Below are positions 51,182 through 63,867 of a DNA stretch of 64,000 nucleotides, piece after piece. Below the pieces are notes generated by a model. The model worked only from the letters and a program-made list of their open reading frames with translations. It was not told where the DNA came from and searched no databases. Origin of the DNA: Styela clava (lineage: Eukaryota > Chordata > Ascidiacea > Stolidobranchia > Styelidae); assembly GCF_964204865.1 (NCBI RefSeq), contig NC_135250.1:10788001-10852000 (forward strand). Reading direction: 5' to 3'. Position numbers and translations under genes: made by a program. Numbering within the stretch: the stretch's first letter is position 1; every line of letters begins with the position of its first letter.

Positions 51182-51429
51182 TTTTCTTTTATAATTTCAC
51201 AAGATAGCCCGAATGAAATTCATTATTTCTTATTTATAGTATAAAATAACCCCTGAAAGGATTTTGTGTTATACGCCCTACCCATTTTTTGCAAGAGGTT
51301 TAAAATATCATTGCTCTGGTAGAAAATCATACTCCGGAATTATTAATTTTGCTATGCCTGCAATCATGTGACAAAGTTCTGTTATTTTTCATACTTTATA
51401 TTGCACTGGTATTTCTAGCTAGCATAAGT

Positions 51430-54400
51430 ATGGCATCAACAAATAGTGAAAATTGTTACAATCCATCACCAAAGAACTGCTTCCATAGTGGGATTCATCA
51501 CCCTACATTGAGATCATGGCAGTCTGGAAACACAAACATAACATCAGGTTTGTTTCATTGGGTTTCTTTCATTTCTTTGATTGAGTGAGTGTATACGTAC
51601 TACGATAATACTTTCAACAACACCTTTCAATCTAAAATCTGTACATTTTAAACCTTAACGTTTTGTTTTCTCTCCCGATTCTATTATCAGTTTTATTTAT
51701 TACTTATCGATTTTGATTGGTAAGTATGTTGATAGGTATTTGTCTGTCTGTCTGTTAGATGCACGCGATATCTCACGAAAGCAAGATTGAATCTGCTCCA
51801 GCTTTTGCATGTGCATTCATCATATGTCGGACCAGAAGCCTATCGATTTTGGATGAATTATGTCGTATAATTAGCGAGTTATTAATTAATTAGTGATGGG
51901 ACACAAGGTGTTATATGGAGTAAGAGCGCTGTTTTGGGGATCCCCTAACTTTCGATCGATAAGTCTTCGGTCTCTGACCAATTTTCTCGTTTTTTTTTAT
52001 CAATTATTTTATCTACTATTATGCTGATTATGGAGTCCAAATCAGCTTATACTTATTATAATGAATTGCTTATTTGTTACCAAGATATAGAGAATAATTA
52101 TAAGACCCAGTTCTAAGGGGCATAATCGAAACCCATTGTTGGGTTCATCTTCACCTCCAGTGACGTGGTCAACTTTCCTATGCCGTATCTAGAGTGGCAG
52201 GTCCATAAGAGACCATTGTATGTTACTTTTAGTAAGATCATATATATGCGAAACCATATCGACCAACTTACTCAACTCTGCAAATAAATAAAATAGGATC
52301 ACTATCACCTAAAATAATGATTGTGATAAAAAATTGGAAATGACACGTTTTATTTATCAAATAATTGTATATTCAATTTTTTGGAAGAGTATTTTTAATC
52401 ACAGAGAACCTTATGTTTCCTGTCTTTATTACGGATACTGATGACAATGCGTATGAACCAATTAAATCTTTGCCAAATCAAGCAAGATACGGAGTTAAAA
52501 AGTTATGTGAATATCTGAAGCCTTTGGTTGATGGAGAAAATTGTTTACCTCTTAAATGTAAGTACTTCTATCTTTTTTGAAACTTTAATTTTCGAAGTTT
52601 ATATTTAGCTTCCTTTCAATGTCTTTTAAGATCACTTGGGGATGATTGTGTAGTGCCTTGTTTGAGCAGAAGGCTTATAGATACATTGCATACAAAAATT
52701 GTGAAATTGTGTCACTGTTCATATGCACCTTGTTTATGTTGTGTATCGATCTGTATTGATGATGTTGAGTATGTTCCTTATATACGAACAGAACAGATAG
52801 TACTTTGAAATTACCCTCTCACACTTGCTCTGTTCTATCTGGACCACTCATTCTTGTTCCCATTATTGCTAGAGTATTTTTGCTACTGTGTGGTAATTCT
52901 CATACTAACTATTAAAGTGAAAGTTTCTAATTTTTTGTTCTTCTAATATTTCTTCCCTTGCACGAAAAAAAAAATGAATGGGCCAGAGAAGTTTTGTGCA
53001 ACAAAAACAGATCGTGAAAAAAAGGTTGAGGACCACTAAACTATACACCATTATTTGCTTACTTTGTCTTATTAAAATAACCGTGTCCTATCTTATCCAT
53101 TCTGGTTCTGTTGGCGTTAGGGACTATTATATATTGCTCTAATCAATTTTAGCCGTCCTGATTTTTGGAGTTCCAACAAAATGTACGAAAGACTTTCGCG
53201 GCGGAGCTGCTGATGATCAAAATGGTCCTGTCATAAGAGGAATAAAGATGTTACGCAAAGAATTTCCAAATCTTGTCATTGCAGTAGATGTTTGCATCTG
53301 TGCTTATACAGGTACATGTTCAATGTAATTTGGGTTTGCAACACTGTTGGTCTGATTCTTCAGGTGTTGTTCAAGTGTGGTGAAATGAAAGGCACGACAG
53401 AGGAAGCTCTATGTAGATATGCCCTTTACTAATGCAAAAATATGTTTTTTGTATTGGAAGTTCTAGGCCAAGTTTCTTTTATTATGTTGAGTGTCTTGCG
53501 ACCTATGCATGCTCTCTGCTAATACTGAAATGCTACATTGAAATGACTAAAACAGGCTTTGGCCTACTACTCTATTATTGTATAACTCATTTAGATCATG
53601 GACATTGTGGAATATTGAGAGAAGATGGGACAATCAATAACACCGAAAGTATAAAGAGATTGGCTGAAATATCCAAATCATATGCTGAAGCAGGAGCTCA
53701 TATTGTTGCACCAAGTGATATGATGGATGGTCGCATTGGAGCAATCAAAAACATTTTGGCAGAGTCAGGTATGAGTCTGATAACCTTCTTGTATTGATAG
53801 CAAAAATTGTTGTTGTCTAGTGTAATTCAGTTTATATTGCTGGATTTATGTTTCCCCATACCCTTGTGTTAACTTCTGCCAGCCTCTGCTTAGTACCCTG
53901 ATTTAGAACATCAAGTGTGCTAGGTTGGTTCGGATTTACATAATTTCTGAATGGTTTACCAAATGGTAGTACAATAGTGTGAGTTCTTCCACCATATGCC
54001 TAAATGCAGCGGTATACATACATCATGCTAAATACTAGCTTAGGGTAGTTATAACTTTTACGATAAAGGGCTGAAATGAAATGTGTTTGGGGTGCGACAG
54101 CTAAGCTTATGTCACTAATATACTATTACATATCAACAATGAACAAGCTCTTACTGGAAACAAGGAAAACTGCTGCATTTAAGTGACATAGTAGATCCCA
54201 TGTTCTGGTAGCACCCACCAATCTACTTAAGCATATGTACCCAACCATTACCAAAGTGATTTATCATAAGACTATGCCATCTTAACAGGGTTACGTGAGT
54301 TACGTCACCTCTAATTAGACATGCAAATCGTATTGTATATGGTGATCATCTGCATCTGAAGCTTTCTTGAATAACCATCCTAGGTTTCTTGTGAAGTTTA

Positions 54401-55421
54401 AAATAAATTATCTTTTATTGAAGTGCTATCCCGTTATGTACGGTAAATATTAAAAAACTAATCAACATAATTATATCATTGTACATTCAGGTTTGGACTC
54501 CAGAACTTCAGTTATGAGCTATAGTGCCAAATTTGCATCAAGTTTTTATGGGCCATTCAGAGATGCAGCACAGTCTGCACCCAAGTTTGGTGACAGAAAA
54601 TGCTATCAACTACCTCCAGGATCTAAAGGTCTTGGATTGCGAGCAGCAGAAAGAGATGTAGCAGAAGGTATAATTTTTTAAATATTGAGATTGTGTATAC
54701 AAAATTGTATACCAACTCAATGATAGGTTCTAGAGCTACGATTAACGAAGTACTGCCCTTTCCATTGAAGAAACAATTCGAATGCAAAATAGTGAAGTTC
54801 TGACCGCCAGTTTTCGAAAAGTCTGATCTTGACCAACTTGAAGTAGTCATGACTTTTTGATTTCGTGAAAATTTTGCTATGAATGTAATCAAACCCCTCA
54901 CCTCTTTTATTAAACTCGCTACACTTGAATATCATTTGGTTTCGCCAATATTTTTTTAGCAATATTTATAGGTTATATAATTAATGTAAAACTACCTAAC
55001 TGTGGCACAGGTGTTCCTTATTGGGTGTCCAATTCCAAAAAGGTTGAAAACCACTGACCTATAGCATGTCCTGAAATCACCTTATATCTTCCCCACTTCT
55101 AGCTCATGTGTTGAATTAAAGAATGTCTTATAATTAATGTAAAATTTGTTCAAATGTTTTTCAGGGGCTGATATATTGATGGTGAAACCGGGCATGCCTT
55201 ACTTAGATATCATATCTGATATAAAAAGAATTCATCCAGGACATCCGTTGGCTGTTTATCATGTGTCAGGAGAATATGCATCGCTGTGGCACGCTGCTGA
55301 GGCCGGAGCATACGTTTTAATAACTGCTGTTATGGAATGTTTAACATGCTTTCGAAGGGCTGGAACTGATATAATTATCACATACTATACACCGATGGTG
55401 TTAAAATGGCTTGCTGAATGA
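51430..55421 (+). CDS. ALAD: Delta-aminolevulinic acid dehydratase (porphobilinogen synthase), six exons
   Basis: The exons are 51430-51547, 52405-52557, 53153-53311, 53595-53768, 54491-54667 and 55165-55421, all with GT...AG borders and matching phases (345 residues; human 330). The enzyme joins two 5-aminolevulinate molecules into porphobilinogen, the second step of haem synthesis, in the cytosol. Both active-site lysines are present: K215 in MSYSAKFAS and K268 (Schiff-base) in [11 protein letters not shown], 53 residues apart as in human. The zinc cysteines C138, C140 and C148 lie in [14 protein letters not shown], so this is the zinc-dependent type. The C-terminal [15 protein letters not shown] is conserved. 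The ATG at 51430 is the first in frame and gives an N-terminal arm slightly longer than in vertebrates. No transit peptide is evident. It looks fully functional. Confidence 0.97.
51697..51960 (+). repeat. Dispersed repeat, copy B, in ALAD intron 1
   Basis: Inverse-orientation match of 6671-7012. It ends near GGGGATCCCC at about 51935-51946. The copy lies wholly inside the intron and leaves both splice sites untouched. Confidence 0.8.
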
Positions 55422-55688
55422 AGCAAGTTTTTTAAACAGTTTTTCTTATGATGCCAAATAAGTATAATTCAGTAAATTTAATTTAAGTTCAGTTAATAAC
55501 TTCTTACTGTGCAATATTATTCAAAATCAAAATAAGTTTGCAAGAAAATCGATAGTATGGCAGTTAGGCAGGTACACAGTGCTCTCGCGTTTCCTTCAAT
55601 AAGACAAATAACTGCTGTTAGGTGTTGCGCTTTGTGCATTACAAGATGTGATATATTCTCCAGCGAGCTGACTGTACATTCAATCTTT

Positions 55689-55694
55689 AATAAA
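55689..55694 (+). terminator. ALAD polyadenylation signal AATAAA
   Basis: AATAAA lies 268 bp after the ALAD stop codon and is followed by a T-rich stretch. It is the first canonical signal downstream. Confidence 0.55.
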
Positions 55695-56018
55695 CAGGCA
55701 GATTGCTTGTTTACCCAGCTTTTGTGAATACATAAAAAAAAAAGGAAAACAGGAATTCACATTGATAGATATACGCTAGTTAGCAAAGGGGGGATTAACA
55801 GTTTTTACTTCATATATTTATTATTCAATTGTTAACAGCTTTTTACCTAAATTTATATCTGCTTGAAATCAGTGACTAAATAAATGTGGAGTAAAAAAAA
55901 GCTTTGTGTTAGCAGCATTTAAACTATGTAGTAGTATTATCACATCATCAAGGGTATGTATGCTGCAGCTGATGATACCAGATCCTAATAATTTGAACTG
56001 CAGTTTCATCATCACAAA

Positions 56019-56024
56019 TTTATT
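56019..56024 (-). terminator. Candidate CHAF1B polyadenylation signal
   Basis: TTTATT on the plus strand reads AATAAA on the minus strand, about 456 bp past the CHAF1B stop. No canonical signal closer to the stop was noticed. It implies a 3' UTR of about 450-480 nt ending some 325 bp from the ALAD signal. Confidence 0.4.
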
Positions 56025-56479
56025 GAGTAGAAAGAGTAGATAGAAAGAAATGTTGCAATTGAACCAGAAACAATACACAGCATCGAAAACTCTACAAAAT
56101 GTCTTAGCAAGGAACTAAGAGGTGATCAACGGTCAGCAGGTGCGCTAAATCTAATTTCAAACATAAATAAAACCAAAACATCGGAAAATTGCTTGATAAA
56201 GACCTAAAATCTGGCTTTTATCTTTGTATTATAATAACTTTAATATTATTGGGCGACAGACTTTGAAAATATATTCTGAAATGATGGACATTCAGACACG
56301 GTTTCAATTGCATGTACAGAAACAGGTATCTGTGGAAACGCATTGAGTTATTCATCAATTTTAAACTGTCTTTGCTTTATGTTTAATCCAAGATTCGGTA
56401 TGATTTATATCGACGATCCATTTCTTAGCATACAGAAACAGACGAGGTCCCGACTATTCCATTCATTTGTTTTCAAGGA

Positions 56480-59400
56480 TCAGTTGTTAACTTGCGTCAA
56501 CTGAATTCTGCGAGGTTGCTTTTTCTTTGTCTCGCTGGGTTTAGATGTAGGTGTATCTCTACTGGAAGCAAATTTTGGTGTATTAAATGCAGGTGATGTA
56601 TGATTGATTTTGTTGTTCAAAGGTTTCTTTGGTGTAATCTTTGAATTAGTATCAGTTTCAGTGCTTTGTATTGTAGTAAGCTGTATTCGACGCGGGTTTG
56701 GTTTGTCACTTGAAGTCGTCTTTTGGGTCTTCGAGCTTTCTGAAGATGGCAATTGGTCTAGCTGGGAGCTAAAGAACATCAGATGTTTATTGATGTCATT
56801 AGAGACTCATTTGATTGAGGAAAGCATGTACAGTTCTCAGTTAGTATGACAATCTCAACTATTTTTTCGGTAATTACTGGAAAATCCAAAGAGATAGTCG
56901 GAAGAAAATGTCATCAGTAAGCGTTCAGCTACCTCTTTACTCATAGCAATCACTAATACCCTAAATTTATCGTTACTAGATGCCCACACTTTTACAAACA
57001 CACTGCACAAAAAACAATACTAAGGCATCAACTGAGGATCACATGTGAACAGATTATTAACAGCAAATTCAAGAAACTGAACGCAAAGAACATTCTACAG
57101 CCAAATAAACTAAACGATAAAAATTTAGCTCACGTTTTAGTGCATGGTGATTCCAACGTTACTAGTTGAACTCTTCTAGATTTCTTTTCCTAAATAACAA
57201 TCAGCAATACTTTTAAATATTATTCAATACATTTTATTCACAGATTTTTTTGAACTTGACCACTTAAGCATAAGGAAATACCAGCGGTCAGTCAGAATTA
57301 TCACAAAACCAAAATGAAAGATGCCACACAAGAACCATGACGTATTTTATTTCCAACATTCCATTCGTTAGGAAGAGGGAATGAGGATGTTGGTACATAA
57401 AAGTTTGAGAACCACTGCACTAGACTACAAAAAGGCCACAAGCACTGATATGACACTGATACTTAATTTAGCAAGCATTTTTATTTTAACAGTTAATTTG
57501 TTCTCATTCCTATTGAAGAAGAATCACGAGAAATGACAGCTTCAATAAAACATGCTAAAGAACTAACCTGAGAAAGACTTGGCTGTGAAGATGACAAATT
57601 GCAATTCAATTCCTGTTTATTTTCATTATCAATCTTGCATTTTTGTGTTGCACAAATGTTTTTCCCACTCGATTGCTGTTCAATGGCTGAATCAGATTTC
57701 TGTACATTTGAATTTTCGATAGTCTTCGGTGTTCCCGACGTAATATCCCTCTCTGCAGAATCTAACGAACTGCTATCATCATTTATAATAATAGGTTCAG
57801 AAATTTTAATTGAGTTTTCTGTAGTTTCTGTTTCGAGACCGTTGCATAATACTTCAGAGCTTTCAGTTTTATCTGCGGTCACTGCTTCACTATATATTTT
57901 ACCAATTTCTTCATTACTGAATTGTATTATTGTGCAGAAGCCATCTCGAGATGAAACTAAAAGTTGTTGACCATCTGATGACCTGAGAAAATATTTCAGT
58001 GAACAATGAAATATAGCTATAGAGACAGGTACAAGGCTTAGTGGTTGGCATATCAGACTGAGGTTTTCTTTAGATTCAGATATTCATTTCCGTCGTGCAT
58101 GGTATATTGTACAAATAAACATAAAAAATAAGTCAAAATAACAGAAATACATATTTCAACTGCAATAAGGGGGCCGCGAATGAACTTCAATTTAAAGTTA
58201 TCGTGTTAGCGACCTCAAAATTGCCGTATTCAGCATCGGATGATGTCAAACAACCAGTATTTGAACGTGTTTTTATGAAAGAACTCAGTTTGGAAAATAA
58301 TCGAATTGAGAGAGGCAGTCAGGAGAGAATTATTGAAATAGAAAATATACATGAAAACGAGAGATTCGATCGGGGAAAAATGTTTATATTGTCAGGTTAT
58401 CATTGGCGCGTCATGCTTCTGACTAACACGACACTACTTTGCAGAGATAAATGAAGGCATATTTAGAGCAACCACAATAGGAACAATTTTATGGTCTTCC
58501 GCTCCGCACAAGCACCCACCGCTAGATAATGAGCTACTAGAGCTAGAAATGACTTGAATGTTTCCCGTTCAGCATTGTCTATCCATTTCATTACACCTGC
58601 CGTAATGAGGTGAGCATAGGATTTAAACCAAAATTTTAATCAACAATGCCATCACAGTTAAGTCTACTGCTTTAACCTATGTAGCCACAAGATAGGAACA
58701 ACACTTATTTGGCAGCAGTAGCCATATTTTCAAACTCATTGGCATCAGGTCAGTGGTCAGATCGGATATAAATTTACTCAAGACCCCACATCCCTGGTTA
58801 AGAACACACTTGCCATCCATGTCATTCTCAGGTTTGATTCCAGTGTTTCATTGCAATAATTCCTAGATAAAATCCATACTAACCATGATATATCTGTAAT
58901 AGCAGCGTAATGAATATTTCCTATTAAAGCAAACGGTTCTAGATGTTGTGTATCATACAATAATAAAGTATCAGTAGCAGCAACAGCAAATACTAATCTG
59001 TACGGAAGATCAATTGATGAATCTAAAAACAAAATTAACAGATTTAATAAAATTGATTAATCCACTTAGGCACTTATTCCTAATACATTCTGTAATTAGA
59101 CAAGTAACATACATACAGCGTTACATCGGTAGTCGAACGTCTCGATACTCAAACAGTTCGGTAGCTGACCGAAAAATTCTAGTCATCAGTGCTGTGGTAC
59201 TCGAACAACCAAGCGTGCCGCGAGTGAGATGACATCACCCAAACTACGTACCTCTGCTGCTTCTTTACCATTCAATAAGAGAGCGAATCCCAAATATACT
59301 GACACCAGGGCCAAAACAATGTAGTACAGTTACTATGTAATCTTCATGACTCCACAAAAACGAGACTGCCACATGGTGTGCAATTTTGATGATGTCATCG

Positions 59401-62400
59401 CACACAAAATAATAATTCCTGTAGATCCCACAGCTCAAATGTGGAGTAGAGTTTTTTGTATTTACTTGTTTATTTATGTATTACACATTCAAACGACATT
59501 GTGGTTTAGGTACACGGTAATTAACATTGTTTCTTATGGCAAAATAAGTTTCGGTACTCGAACAAATCGGTAGTCGCACACCAATCCTGAGTGAATTATG
59601 TTCGACTACAGAGGTATCACTGTATATCAATGCAAATTGATCCCTTTCTCAGTTTACATAAATGCATATCTTCTCAAACGATAAACTGATATTGGAGTCA
59701 AGAAAATGAATTACCTGAGTACTGACGAATAGTTTCAATATTTATGACAATTTCTGTTCCAAATAAAGACATGTGACACCAATTTCAAATAGTTATCAGC
59801 CCTCAGTCGTTGCCAGAAATATTACATACTCCACAAATATTAAATTTTCAGATGTTTTTAGATACAAAGTAAAAACTCACTCGTGTCATTATCTTCCATC
59901 TCCCTCAAATGAAACTTTACTGGACAACATCTTATCACTGTTACTGGTTGTTTGAAACCAGGCAACACAGCTGATGGTTTTGATAAACATCCTCTGGTAA
60001 ATATATATGCTGTGTTTATCTGAAACACAGCAACAATTATTTAATGATAATTTTACCACATTTAGCGATAGAAGAATGTATTTTTTTTGCAGTTTTTGCA
60101 TGTTTATGCAACTACTAAAAACAACATACACCAAAAAATTAAAGTAAATCGGGGCAGGTAGAGTTGAGTATTGTTTACGGGGTGATCAGACCAAGTGTAG
60201 ACGAATGTTAATTAAAATATCTACAATATAAATGTAAGAGAGAAAAAAATGAATTATATTATTTATCTTTATACTGCTATTTTCAGTAAAATAAGTTTTT
60301 TCCTCTTCTACATTTATATTGTAGGTTTTTTTAATGAACATCTGTCCACACTTGGTCTGATCCCCTGTATAATTGAATTTGGCTTGGATGAGAAGTTGAT
60401 AAAACTCCCGACTCCAGAAAATTTCGACTCTTTTCCAGTATCAGTTACAAATTTTTAATTTGATTATCACAATTGGAATTAAAAATCACGATTTCAGGTC
60501 CATAATCAATAAAAATATGCCAAACTGAAATTACAGTTCCGCTAAATACAAGGATTTTACATAGTAAATACATACCGTATTTCCCGGCTAATAAGTCGCT
60601 TTTTTAGACCCAATTTTGGGGGGCCCTCTTATTGGGCAATCATTTTATTTTTATTATTTTATTTTTTTGCGATCCGCTTATTTTTCGCAGGAGTCTTCTC
60701 AAACATGATTTGTGTTAACCTTATATTTGGTTTGATATATTTTATTATGTTTTTATGTAGCCAAAGGGTCTGCCAATCATGATATTTAATTCACTTTGTA
60801 CTGGCTGGTGTCATGAAGCACTTCCTATTTAAGCCCACTGTTATCTGTGCTTTATTAAGAGAAACGCGGCCAACAAAGTGATTTATGACCCTCCCCGTTT
60901 TGCCGATTCAACGGAAAATGAAACAGACAGGAAAACACAGTTGTTAACTAACCCATGTTCAAGATGATTGCCGCTTTTTAACTTAAAATTAACGCTTTAA
61001 TGTTAAGAATAGCTAATAATTCTGTGGGTATGATTCTCCAAATAACCTTGATCTGGTTCTAACAATATAAAATTTATTAGCGCATATTAGTGTTTAACTG
61101 ACAAGCAGAGGAGCAATTTTTCTACCCCGTCACATTGGAGGGCTATATGGAAAAAACCCTTATTTTTAGTGCTAAAAATACACATCATCTTATTTGCCGG
61201 GTAGACTTATTAGCCGGGAAATACGGTAATTAAAAATTGGACATTGACAAAAATCAACCTGGAATAGACATTAAATTGTCTATGTTTACTGTGCATAGGG
61301 AGTTTGATATAATTTTCAAATGCCCTCTTGGTTTTCCCTATTCCACTCCATAATAGATTGAATACCTGTTCAACTGAATCACCCTGTTTCTTGTTTAAAC
61401 ATCCAGATGGAACAATCAGTAAATTTCCATCACAGGTAAAATCCAATCTAAAAATAAAATATACATTATTTTGTGACTTAAACAAAAAAAATTCGAAGCA
61501 TATAAAACAGAGATGTTTACAAAAATACATTTGTTTCCAGTAGAGGATTACAGACAACCAATCAACTTCAAAACCCCATCCGTCATATCCCTTTCCTTTT
61601 AATTAATGGAGAAATGGGAATTCTCTGCACTAAATGAAAGCGAAAAATGAGATTGATTTTGAAATCAGCGGTACTCAATTATCTATATTCCTTTAACAGT
61701 ACGATGGAAGACCCCGTATATCCTAAATCAAGTAATTAGAGAAGATCATCCTTTCAATCTTATTCGTCAAGTTTGCAATTACTGTGTCAAATAATTTTCA
61801 ACTTCCTTCATTATCAAATCCATGCATCTGAACTGATTAAATATTCCCATGCGACATGAATTGGTAACCTGACGAGAGGCCATGGTTCACTAAAAGATTA
61901 ACCTGTCTAATCCACTTTCCTCTCTCTCAGAATAAATAGGAAAAATCCTATCCAATTTAAGCAATGTCAACAAAGTAAATAGGCTACCTTCTTCTGACAA
62001 CAGTTTCATCATGAAACATACGCTGAGGTTTTACGGCAGAAACATCATTTTCATCATCATTATCAACTTGACTGTTGTCAGCAGTGTCATCCGCCATTTC
62101 AGGATAAACCATTTTGGATACATTGTGAAGAATTCGGCGTGTTCGTGTGTTGTATACTCTCATAGACCTTAGAATAGAAAGTTGCATGTTACGTGAAAAC
62201 CATATTTTTGCACTTCATTCAAGGGTGGCTGAAGAGTATAATCTATTATTGTGTTTGTGAACATATTGTAAAATAATATTTTTGGATCCAGAATATCGAA
62301 TACGTATATTCTGAATTTGGTCATTTTTTCAGCACATAACACATGTACAAGTCAATGCATATTCATTAAGAAATAATGAATTGATCGGTTTTGCATTTTT

Positions 62401-63867
62401 TACAGTTTTTAAAAATAAAATGAACGTCTTTTTTTTCACACTGTAAGACTTCGATTGATCAAATCATTCAAAATGATAATAATTCTAAATTATACCAAAT
62501 TCATGAATATAAATAATTTTAAATCCACTTGAAGATTTGATTCATTATGGGCATTCAAGTGTCAAACGAATATGGAGTGCATAGGAGGTATAAATGCCAA
62601 TAGGTTCCAGCGACCCTCTTTATCATATGACCATATGCCGCAGGATTCGAACCCACATCGCCTACACATAAAACGATCAGAGGTAAGGACTCTAAGGAGA
62701 CGATCAGTGAAATTCAGCATAATTTCAAAGTAAGTAATTTACACAGAAATGTGTTTTACATACCTATCACAGCTGAGAGCAACAGCATATTTATCCAATG
62801 GGTCCCAAGCGACTCCGTGTATAAAATGTTTAGCTTCAGTCAAAATACTTAGTTTTGATCCCTTGGCAACATCCCACATAATTGCAGTGTGATCAATAGA
62901 CCCAGATATGATAAAATCCCCATCATTTGACCAACTTAAATCATTGATGTCTTCAACATGTCCTCTATGAAAAATAGACAGATGTTAAATATTGAGACAA
63001 CCAAATATGTTGGGTAATTGAATTTCATTGACACAGAGCATATATAGATAGATTGGTTGTGAGCTTTCATTTGTTTATCTTCTTCAAGACAAATAAAATT
63101 TTAATTCCAAATTTTTTTTCCACTATAATCGTTGTACTGATCATATAGACTAGATCAGTGCTTCCCAAACTGGGAGAAATGACCCATGAAGGAAGGATTT
63201 TAACAATATTAAGGAATATTCAGATGTCCACATCTTAGCATTTCTTTTCTTATGACGATGATCTGAGATGCTGTCAGTCATCTACATTACCTAGGTTCAA
63301 TATCGCAGAAACGATGCGACCCTCCTTTCTGAGATTAAATCAGAATGTTGTTCCTGTTTTTATGGATTCTTACACTGCTGTTATTGTTGCTATTAAATTG
63401 CACGCTGGAAATTTTATTTTGATGAAGGGATTAAATGACGTTTTGGTGATTCAATTTAAGTGTAAAGATAATATGAACAAAGTCTCAAGTCCCCCACTAT
63501 TTACTGGATTAATGCACTATCACAAGTATATATAACTTTGATAAGCCAGGCAGCTTGGCATTTGAGTGGTCACCGACAACTTGGCTCAAAGATTTCTTTT
63601 TTACTTCTGAGTAATTGTAAATGAACTTGCTTTGAGCAAACTTTTAAAGAAAAAAAACTACCATAATTATATTTTGAAGGAGGCATATTGTTATATACGT
63701 TATTTATAATTTTAACAGAGTGATGCAACACAAGAATTAAACTCTAGCATACCGGAGCATTTTAAAAGCATTCCATGTTTCTATATTTTTTCCTATATCA
63801 GCATCATCATCGAATATATTTGGCGGTTCATTTTTATCACTGAGTCGCCAGAGAATAATTGTTCCGT
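56480..63867 (-). CDS. CHAF1B: Chromatin assembly factor 1 subunit B (CAF-1 p60), 5' end outside window
   Basis: Eight exons in order with matching phases: 63867-63753, 62964-62764, 62167-61988, 61447-61366, 60019-59881, 59022-58884, 57982-57568 and 56760-56480 (stop TGA 56480-56482). They encode the latter part of the WD40 propeller: [96 protein letters not shown] and [12 protein letters not shown] long Ser-rich acidic tail follows. CAF-1 deposits new H3-H4 on replicated DNA in the nucleus. The tail has two RRIQLT motifs ([11 protein letters not shown] and [12 protein letters not shown], the latter at the very end), matching the paired RRxxL motifs of vertebrate p60 that include the ASF1-binding B-like motif. 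The first WD repeats lie beyond 64000. At least three transposons sit in its introns. Confidence 0.95.
58598..58692 (-). repeat. tRNA-like SINE fragment in CHAF1B intron
   Basis: The minus strand reads GTGGCTACATAGGTTAAAGC...GGTTTAAATCC, which resembles an A box followed by a B box (58619-58629; consensus GGTTCGANTCC). Spacing is about 50 nt. It is degenerate and not a functional tRNA gene. Confidence 0.4.
59116..59622. mobile_element. TA-flanked MITE, pogo/Tigger-like ends (507 bp)
   Basis: The left end is CAGCGTTACATCGGTAGTCG and the right end, inverted, is CAGTGATACCTCTGTAGTCG. TA flanks both sides (59114-59115 and 59623-59624). Internal copies of CGGTA-TCGAAC recur near both ends. The ends resemble the CAGTGGTACCTCGG type of Tigger elements. 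It sits in a CHAF1B intron. Confidence 0.8.
60179..60365. mobile_element. Fold-back MITE (187 bp) with about 60-bp inverted ends
   Basis: The left arm is GGGGTGATCAGACCAAGTGT, continuing to CTACAATATAAATGTA. The right arm is the near-perfect inverse, ending ACACTTGGTCTGATCCCC. No target duplication could be set. It lies in the CHAF1B intron between the exons at 61447-61366 and 60019-59881. Confidence 0.8.
60575..61226. mobile_element. TA-flanked MITE (652 bp), Tc1/mariner-like
   Basis: The left end is CCGTATTTCCCGGCTAATAA and the right end is its exact inverse TTATTAGCCGGGAAATACGG. TA lies at 60573-60574 and 61227-61228. The long exact match of the ends suggests a fairly recent insertion. 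It shares the CCGT(A/G)TTTCC start with the nested element at 32397-32830. Same CHAF1B intron as the fold-back MITE. Confidence 0.87.
62585..62720 (-). repeat. tRNA-derived SINE-like element in CHAF1B intron
   Basis: The minus strand has a perfect B box GGTTCGAATCC (rc of 62643-62653). It is preceded by CCTTAGAGTCCTTACCTCTG and followed by a non-tRNA tail (GAGGGTCGCTGGAACC). No acceptor-stem pairing was found, so a SINE head is more likely than a tRNA gene. Confidence 0.5.
62965..63752 (-). other. CHAF1B intron with a hAT left end
   Basis: CAGTGCTTCCCAAACTGGGA begins at about 63155, a hAT-type terminus, but no paired right end was found. A plus-strand open frame (63314-63535) has no recognisable domain. 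Confidence 0.5.

Noticed and set aside
52970..57412. Complete hAT elements ending near 53030, 55053 and 57409
   Set aside because: Right-end signatures (GAGGACCACT, GAAAACCACTG, GAGAACCACTG) are present, but I found no paired left end or duplication, so they are solo or decayed ends.
62585..62720. A tRNA gene
   Set aside because: The B box is perfect, but no acceptor stem pairs with the expected partner and the downstream sequence is a SINE-like tail.
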